Source: Brevipalpus yothersi
Taxonomy: Eukaryota > Arthropoda > Arachnida > Trombidiformes > Tenuipalpidae
Direction of reading: 5' to 3'
DNA length: 64,000 nucleotides
Assembly: GCA_003956705.1 (NCBI GenBank)
Contig: QZCP01000113.1
Location: 1-64,000, forward strand
The position numbers and the translations under genes were made by a program. A model generated the notes under the pieces. The model searched no databases. It had not been told where the DNA came from and worked only from the letters and a program-made list of their open reading frames with translations. Below, piece by piece: positions 56,267 through 64,000 of this stretch; position 1 is the first letter of the stretch; each line of letters opens with the position of its first letter.

Positions 56267-56888
56267 TCTATCCTTTACATTTTCGAATAGCGAAACAAAT
56301 CTACTAGTAATGTGGCTCGATTGTTCATGTGAAAGTCATTATAATGTTTTGTGTTGTTGTTCCGTGCAATCAACTTATACACACACATAAGCACACTTAT
56401 CACACTCAATCAATTAATGTGAATAGATCTCTTTCACTTTTCTATCGAGTGATTCGGTTTAGAGGTTAGAAAAGAGAAAAATTTTTCTTTTCCTCTCTTC
56501 GTTATATACACTTCTTAACTGTTGAATATGTTTCACATCTCTCTAAAAGCTTGTGATCAAGTGTCAAAATTGATGAATTAGTTTCATCTGGATTCCCGCC
56601 ATAAGCATTAACAACTTTTAATATATATCGACTCAAAAATGATTTTACTCTCGCTGTTTGTTTTACTTGGATTATGATTATGACTATGATGATGATGGTG
56701 GTGATGTTTTATTTCCATCAAAAGAAGGGATAATTACATCATCATAAATATACAGATATATGTATATCATCAGTTTCATCTAATGCTACCAAATTTATCA
56801 TCAAATCATCTCGACAATAATAATCGGCAACAAAACAACAACAACAAGCAAAACCACTTCACTCAACTATTTAACTCAATTAAACACC
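53728..56888. other. Intergenic with GA/CT and AT repeats
   Basis: It contains (GA)n at about 54,210-54,232, (CT)n at 54,411-54,441, a GA-rich block at 55,889-55,953, (TA)n at about 56,049-56,065, GTGT-rich DNA at about 56,090-56,113, and (CT)n at 56,221-56,266. The last ~300 bp before the receptor start codon is rich in ATC/CAACAA repeats and is probably its 5' UTR. No gene was recognised; the frame at 53,974-54,510 has no domain. Confidence 0.6.
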
Positions 56889-57439
56889 ATGGATTCATTA
56901 TCATCATCGGCAATATTTTCAACTCAATCACTGTCTGATTTGATTGACAGTGATGATAGTAATAATATTATTACTAATTATTATAATACTAATAATAATA
57001 ATAATTCACCATTTCTTCAATCAATCTACTTACTATCCTCATCTGTTCTGCATGGTGATGAAAATTATGTCCACAATTTGACAAGAAATGATACTTATTT
57101 ACCGTTAAAAGAGCATAATTCCTACATATTACCATGGTGGCAACAATTAATATTCAGTTTTATTTTCGGTGGTATGATACTGGTGGCCACTGGTGGTAAT
57201 TTAATAGTGATATGGCTTGTATTAGCCCATAAACGTATGCGAACGGTAACAAATTATTTTATTGTTAATTTAAGTGTAGCAGACATTATGGTGTCAACGT
57301 TAAATGTTATATTCAATTTTGTGTGCATGTTAATCGGCAATTGGCCATTCGGTGGATTGTATTGTAAAATATCCAATTTTATCGCAATACTCTCGGTCAC
57401 TGCAAGTGTACTCACTTTGATGGCCATATCAATCGATCG
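56889..57439 (+). CDS. Tachykinin-like neuropeptide GPCR, first coding exon (partial)
   Basis: ATG at 56,889 in good context (ACACCATGG). The exon encodes 183 residues and ends in phase 2 inside the Arg codon of the D-R-Y motif, with donor GATCG|GTAAGT. The extracellular N-terminus (~80 aa) is Ser/Asn-rich with N-glycosylation sites (NLT, NDT). TM1 contains GGNLIVIWLVL. The first loop HKRMRTVTNYFIVNLSVAD leads into TM2, GNWPFGGLYCK gives the disulfide Cys, and TM3 ends SVTASVLTLMAISIDR. This matches arthropod tachykinin receptors (rhodopsin family, Gq/Gs-coupled). Closely related neuropeptide receptors (NPY/sNPF, leucokinin) cannot be fully excluded from TM1-3 alone. Exons for TM4-7 are not found to the end of the window. 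Confidence 0.82.
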
Positions 57440-57936
57440 GTAAGTGTCATTTTCACCATCTTCCTTTTCTTTTTCTTATTCTCTTAATCCACCACAATTT
57501 TTACACAAACCGACATATACACATCAAACAGAATACTTTTTCAGGGACCGATAATCCTCGAAAAAAAGTTTTGACACTTTTCTCATCATTATTGGTATGC
57601 TTGTGTGTGTGTGTGTGTGTGCGAGAATCTTCGGATGAATTCTCTCTCTTTGAATTGTTATTATAGATAATTCTTCTCCTCTGGCTAAATTTCACTCACT
57701 CTTGACTTCACCGTTATGTGAGGCAAACGGAAGAATAAGATATCTCACGATTCTGAGAGGGGAGAAGATGAGCATTTTGAACATGAATTCTTTGGAATGA
57801 ATTACAACTGCTAGCCATGCTGATCATTTTTGGTAGTAGAGCATTTCATGATTTATTGTGTGTATATGTTTTTGCCGCTAACCATTTTAATTTTTGCCTT
57901 CTTCTGGATCTTTTTCTGGGTTGCCTTACTACTTGA

Positions 57937-57994
<58 letters not shown>

Positions 57995-58631
57995 ATTGCT
58001 GGGAAAATAGCTAACAAAAGGACCAAAATATGATCTTGTCAAAGCTTTTCCCTCCTCTCTGATATTCCTTGGAAAGATGCTAGGGGTTTGTCTTGTATTC
58101 TGTCAGACTTAATATCTAGAAAACAGTGGAAGAAAAAAGAAGAGGGAAGAAAAATAAGAACCTGATGATTGGTTCCAATATTCAACGTTCCCATCTCTGT
58201 CTCTCTGTCTCTCTTTTCGTCTTCACACATAAAGTAGATATTTGATTGATGTACTTACCGGAATTCAATAAGAAAATTTTCAACCCTTTATTGGCAGGTT
58301 CATCAGTTGACAGAATTCCCTGATGTTGTTGTTTTTTCTTTTCGCCTTCTCACTCTATCGCCTTTCCAAAAGTATGATATATAAATACACATACATATAG
58401 ATATATGGACATAGACAGACAGAGACAGGAACCTTGCTGTCTGAGGAGTCATGATGTTCCATGGTGTTTCCTTCTTTTCAGGAAAAAACTTTTCTTCCTA
58501 TCAATATTTGCTCTCACCCTACAACGCAATGTAATCAGATTCACCATGTTGAGCAATATGATGAAAATATAATTCCACATCCCTCCAGCAATCACATCTG
58601 ATTCATTGAAACACTGGCCATCAACACATAC

Positions 58632-58667
<36 letters not shown>

Positions 58668-59172
58668 AGTACAAATCTCACAGTTGGATGAATTCTCATG
58701 AACGCACTTTTCCAACACTTTCTACTCACATGCACCTTTGGTCCAGCTTTAGAACGAAGAGTGCACATAACGGTCAAACGATTTTCATGGCAAGAGAGAG
58801 AGAGAGAGGATTTAACTGGATATAATAAGATTTGGGTCATCAAAAGCTAGAGAGAAAAAAAATTTCCTCCTCTCTTCCGTGGTCAAGCTTGCAAGATATG
58901 ATGATGATTATTTTCACTAATATTATCTAATAGCATAAACTAGAAAAAAATGCACAGTCTCATGATAGAGGACCTGAATGAGGTTGCTTTCACCAGATTT
59001 TTTACTTTCGCTTTTTCTTCGCTGAATGTCATTTACAAATCATAAGATTGAATGATTGGTGATCTGTCTTTACTTTTGCTAATCGAACAAACGATCACTT
59101 GAAAGTAAAAATCATTCTATCTGTCTTACTTTCATCGTTGAAGTTCCTTCATGATATGGAAAGATTCTCTGA

Positions 59173-59216
<44 letters not shown>

Positions 59217-62200
59217 CTCTTCACCATGATTCCATGTTGATTGTGGACTCTATTTTTCCGGATCTATATTTAGCCAGCTGAGTACTTTATGAGTTTTCCA
59301 ACAAGCTGAATATTATTTGTCTTCCATGTGTCAGCATCATTGTGTGATCAAGTTCTTTAATTCTTTTCCTCTCTCTCACACATTTACACACACAGAGGAA
59401 ACACCAACTGAACAGCTTTTCGGTGCATTCTTCCGAGTCATGAATATGCTACCTATTAGAGTTTATTTATGTATTCGACCAGTTTTCCTCTGCAGAATTT
59501 TCATTCTTTCTCTAAAATTCATCGATCCTCAGGGAATGGTATCCCTTGACAGGATATCCATTTCATCACCAAGACAGATGACCAGATATATTCTGGATCA
59601 ACGATTTAGATGTGCTGAATTCTGAGCCCTGGATGAAATCGAGATGATTCGCTTCATGGGGAAAGTATTTTCCCACTTCAACATGATTCTCAATAATGGA
59701 AGAAAAAAATCAGTCAAGATTCTTCACCCCTTCCATCATAGCCATCCATGATCCATGAATTATTTCACTCCTCTAATATAATGGCTGTTTTGAGAGTTGA
59801 GAAACAAACGATCATTATCATGAATAGGGAGAGATTTTTAAGCCTTAGATTGGATTATTGGATGAAGAATTCTCGTCGGGCAGTCAAGATGAATCCAGTA
59901 AACAGTCCATCAAATTTTTTTCAAGCCTATGTACATTTGACAAAATTTTTCCCTGGGAAAAGGTGATAGACAACAATCGAAAAGTCTCTGGAATCAGGAT
60001 ATATGGATGAAGGATGTAAGATTACGAGAGGGCAAATAGAGGATCCTGTAGAAGGATCTCAGAAGTGGTATCAAAACAACATAAAAAGTTTCCCAATCTT
60101 CGAGATAGAGTAGATTGAATAGATAGGAAATTGTCCGAAAAAAGATATCAACTAGGGAGCAAGAATCACATCCATGAAAAAATGAGATAGACTCTCAGAG
60201 GAAGAGAGAGGAAATCTCTCTGGATTTTGGACAAACGTGAGCAGGAAAAATGAGAACTTGAACATCGGTATTGGTATGAAAGAGGAAGAAGTGTCCTGTC
60301 CTTCGGCAAGGATATGGTCTGAAAGATAGGAATATAGCTCAACCTGAGGCTGGAATTTCGAGCATATGATGAGACTTCCATGCACTTCCATCGGATGCAT
60401 TCTTTTTCCTTCCTATTACTCTCGAGCTTTCTTTAGCCTCTTCTCTTGCTATTCTTTTTGTGTTTTCCACCTTACACTATGATCCTCTCTTGATTAATTT
60501 GATATCTTAGCTGAGGTATTATCGATACGGCCAATATCCTGGGTTATAAAAAGCAGCAACAAATACGAACTAGGTTTATTTGTGGTACCTTGTCTCTACT
60601 CATACACTAGTCAACGCCAGCAGGTGCAGTAATAGAACTGTCAAATTAGGACCTCTGAACATGACTCTGGATCAGTGTAAATCCCATATCTTCAAGATTA
60701 TCGTTAATCTATGTCAACGAAAAAATATGAGATTGGCCTCAATAATGATATAAGTATAGCTAGTTGAAATAAGATTATGAAAGATATTGAATATTTCAGA
60801 GATAATAAGTTGAAGATATAACATTTCAATGATGAGTTTCCTTAAATGATCAGAAAATCTCATGAAGAGAATCTAAATGCACAACCTCTTATCGAAGAAG
60901 AACCCAAAAGTATCTGTTGAATGTGATCAGAGAACGAAAGCTTATCGAAAATGAAATTTCAATCAATCTTCCACAAAACAGGAAGAAGAAGCCATTAATA
61001 GACTTTGAAATCTCATAATAATATTTTGGCGCTTTTTTGCTACTCAAATAGCTCAAGCAAAGATTGGAAAGATTGTTTTTTTGGAAATAGCATCATTCAG
61101 TCGAAAAATATCTAACCTCAAAGTATTTCGAGATGATGTTTATGGGTCAATAGGCAATGTGCTTCACCACAGTCAATCCAGTGGTGCGTTGATTATTAAT
61201 CTAATTATCTAACTGTTGTGATATGATTTCCTTCATCTTCCAATGTTATAAAAGATTCTGATTTAATCAATCTTGCTAAATACGTGTACATAGGACGAGA
61301 TCATTCCATGCTACGATTTGAGAGTTTTTACTTGAAACTTCTCAAGTGATTGGATAATCAGAAAGGCATTGAAAAATTTGATCCAAACTATCTCATGGAC
61401 TTAGGACTACATAATAAATTTGAGTGACATTTATGCATTCTGTTACAGCCATACAAAGTTGTATTTGCCCTCTGAATCCATAGATAAGATGTATCCACAA
61501 ATGTAATTGTGATTGATATCTGATCATGAGCGTCTTCACCTAATGATCATATGAATAGACAATGGTATGAAATTCGAAATGGTGAAAATCCCAGTAGACA
61601 GTGCTACGCAACAACACTCCACTGATTGTGTAAATTCATAAATATTTCAATTTGATTTGGCAATCTTTGAGATTTCCCTGATCGAAAAGAAGCAGTCAAT
61701 AATTTCATTTCTCCACTAAAAGTTCTGACTAATTCATAATTGACTCTCTGCATTAGCAATTGATACAGGGAAATTATCATCCTACCTGGTTGAAAAAAAT
61801 TTTCAGTTTCATCAATCATACTCTAACGGTCTCTGTTCCAATTTTTTATTGGCTATTCTTGTTATTGAAAATCTACAATTTTTTAAGTCAATTCAGATGG
61901 ATATCAACCTTCGTATTTTTTGCTTTTCCATCGATACTTGAAGCTATTTCAAGCATCATGAAGAAAATCCATTGGCAGCAAATAAACTTTCTACTTCTCT
62001 CTATCTAAAAATAAACACATAAAAAAGGCTATTCTACAATACACAAGAGACCATCACTTCAGAGTGAATCGTCTTTGCACCCTTGATTAAACTCAATTTA
62101 AAGATCTTTATTCACTGAATTCTATCCGGAAAAGTACTGATGATTAGTTGAAAACATTTTCTTCACTCTTACAACAGATTGGTCACTTGACAAGCATTTG

Positions 62201-64000
62201 ACTGATTACATGAATGAAAGTCAAAAGGTGAAGATAACCGTATTTTTCCGATGAATAAAATCATTCCTATTCTAACGATAGAGGAATTCTTTTCCAAAGA
62301 AAAATAAGGAAACGTCCTTAATTAGTGAATTTTTACCATAAAAAAGTGGCAAAAGATAAATTATTTCCAGGATGGAAAAACTACTTCCAAAAAAAGCGAT
62401 AGATACAGCCATTTTGCTTAAGATTGACACAAACATTCTCCCTCGACCGATAATTCTTATCATGGTCTCTCTCGAACTGGTTCAGAAGGGGGTGAATATG
62501 GCTATGGACTCATGATACTCATTTAAAATAGATCAGATCCAATTGGAATTATACCATAGATACTGTTTTTATTTTGTTTCCAATATCTTTCATAATCAAA
62601 CATTTATAAAACATATCTCAACAGATAGACTCTTCTGGTAGTCTTGCTCATTCATGATTCCAGATAATACAGATGTAGATTACTATCAGAATTGTATAGA
62701 AGTTTGGGTGAACTTAGAAAATCTCATCCGTATTTTAGATCAATTTCTGGGCCATCAATTGGAAAAGTTTATTTTGGTTTCAATTCGATGTGCTTATGTG
62801 TTTGTATCCAGTAAACATTCGTTAACAATTTGTGAGCGTGATTATTATGCAAACTTTTCTCAATTTGATAAATATACACTTGGAGATGTTGGAAAAGCTT
62901 AACTTTCCTTGATTGAATCATAGCTATCTTATCTTGAGAAAAAACTATCGCAATAAAATCGAATCAGTAATGATACCAATGATGGATGCTTTGGAAAAAC
63001 AATTTTATCACCAACTATTTAGTTAAGAAAAGATACTATTATCACTAGCTGTTGAGGAAGCTCTGGAATCAATTGAGTTTGAGGGGAATAGATTAAGCAA
63101 GAAAAAATTCCTCATCTCTATGAACCGTTAAATTCAAAATGGGATCTCTTCTCAATACATGCTCAAATTTTTGGTACCCTGAACAAACAATTTTCACCCA
63201 TAAATGCTATATTTATTCATTAATACTCATGCAAATGATAGCAGTACGTGATCTCGTTCAACGATAAAAAGAAGAAGGCAGTTCATGGAACTCACAACAA
63301 ATTGCTTTGGTTTCAGGTGTGTCCACATTTTTATGACTATCTAGTCAATAATGGCATTGATTATCAATCAGTTTCATCATGTACATCATGAACAGTAGCA
63401 AATAGTCTGAGAGAGAGAAGGCAAAAAAAAGTTGCATTTACAATATTGTTTTCATGCTTGACACCCCTGAGATTGCACATTAAAGCGAAAAATTTTCATC
63501 TGGAAAAAAGTATATTCACCAGAATCAGATACACACTTACAGTAACAGAGGATATACACACATTCATCTCCCGGAGATTCGGATGATACTAGCAGTAATA
63601 CAGGGGTAGTGGTAATAGAAATAAATAAATTATACAAATGAGAACATGTGTCTTTGACTTTCGATTGCAGTAGCATTGAGTATGCAACAAATCTATTTGT
63701 ATCATCAAAATATGGAAGTGCAAAGAGAGAGATGCATATATGTTAGCATGCTGTCAGCTGGAGAGCTAATCAAATTCAGTATCAAATGGTCATGAATTGA
63801 ATGACGTGAAGCTTTTGAAATTATCAGTGATTTGAATAATAATAATAATAATTAACAAATGAATCAATTTGCCTTCAAAAACTAGTTGCGTTCAGTCCAT
63901 AAGTCTCTGATGAGTCTGGATTCAAATTTCATGGAAAAATTTTTGCTGATTATTTAAGATTCCCCAAATAAGCAATATTTCATAGGAAAACCTTGACCAT
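57440..64000. other. Long receptor intron / downstream noncoding DNA
   Basis: No exon for TM4-7 of the receptor was found on the plus strand. Simple repeats: (GT)n at 57,602-57,621, (CT)n at 57,940-57,991, (CT)n at 58,632-58,665, (GA)n at 58,794-58,808, CTTT/CT at 59,172-59,220. About 60,540 a TATAAAAAGC motif occurs in otherwise ordinary sequence. Frames of 60-100 codons (59,317; 61,760; 62,654) show no domain or codon signature; part of 60,900-63,200 could be an eroded transposon, but no motif proves it. Confidence 0.5.

Noticed and set aside
60540..60560. TATAAAAAGC as a promoter of an unannotated gene
   Set aside because: No convincing coding sequence follows within 1.5 kb; the motif is common by chance in AT-rich DNA.
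59317..62902. Several 60-100 codon frames considered as later exons of the receptor
   Set aside because: None contains TM4-7 hallmarks such as the TM6 F-x-x-C-W-x-P or TM7 N-P-x-x-Y, and splice phase does not fit.
1..64000. tRNA, rRNA, CRISPR or intact retrotransposon genes
   Set aside because: Scanned by eye for tRNA B-box-like motifs, reverse transcriptase motifs and regular spacer-repeat arrays; none found. A computed scan (tRNAscan-SE, RepeatMasker) would be decisive.

Overview
The window is eukaryotic nuclear DNA. It is AT-rich, its genes are split by mostly short GT-AG introns (often 50-80 nt), and long (CT)n/(GA)n tracts run through it. Gene content points to an arthropod: a tachykinin-type receptor, Raf, HPS5, ADAT1, a kidney-type glutaminase, an equilibrative nucleoside transporter, and secreted lipase, trypsin-like, Kunitz/VWC and prokineticin-like proteins. 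Compact introns and a lineage-specific F-box expansion would suit a mite, but that is inference; the species is not identified.

Region 1 (1-20,030): a minus-strand tandem array of six intact three-exon F-box genes (A-F), at least one decayed F-box gene, and many relics. Two subfamilies are clear. Type II (A, E, F) has a 38-codon first exon; type I (B, C, D) has a 19-21-codon first exon. All six start with a basic K-R-R-x-S motif, have a 64-68-codon F-box exon, and end in an uncharacterised ~345-430-residue domain with the near-invariant block DDGRVLGF. Between the genes lie repeated pieces of the 3' end of the neighbouring HPS5 gene. This indicates that the array grew by duplications that dragged the HPS5 tail along.

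Region 2 (20,031-34,740): HPS5 (minus), a small putative secreted protein (minus), a His-rich secreted protein (plus), a VWC-VWC-Kunitz secreted protein (plus), an equilibrative nucleoside transporter (plus) and a small acidic secreted protein (minus).

Region 3 (36,177-44,445): glutaminase with C-terminal ankyrin repeats, a small single-pass or secreted protein, a complete Raf kinase gene, and a minus-strand cysteine-rich peptide of prokineticin/colipase-fold type.

Region 4 (47,879-64,000): a neutral lipase, a trypsin-family protease with unusual active-site neighbours, ADAT1 (minus), and the first coding exon of a tachykinin-like receptor. The receptor's remaining exons lie beyond at least 6.5 kb of repeat-rich intron.

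No tRNA, rRNA, CRISPR or intact transposase gene was recognised. The F-box array, its HPS5 hitch-hiker fragments and its undescribed C-terminal domain are the most distinctive content. Exon joins were chosen by splice consensus, phase and homology; every modelled multi-exon gene closes in frame except the one at 23,324-24,296.
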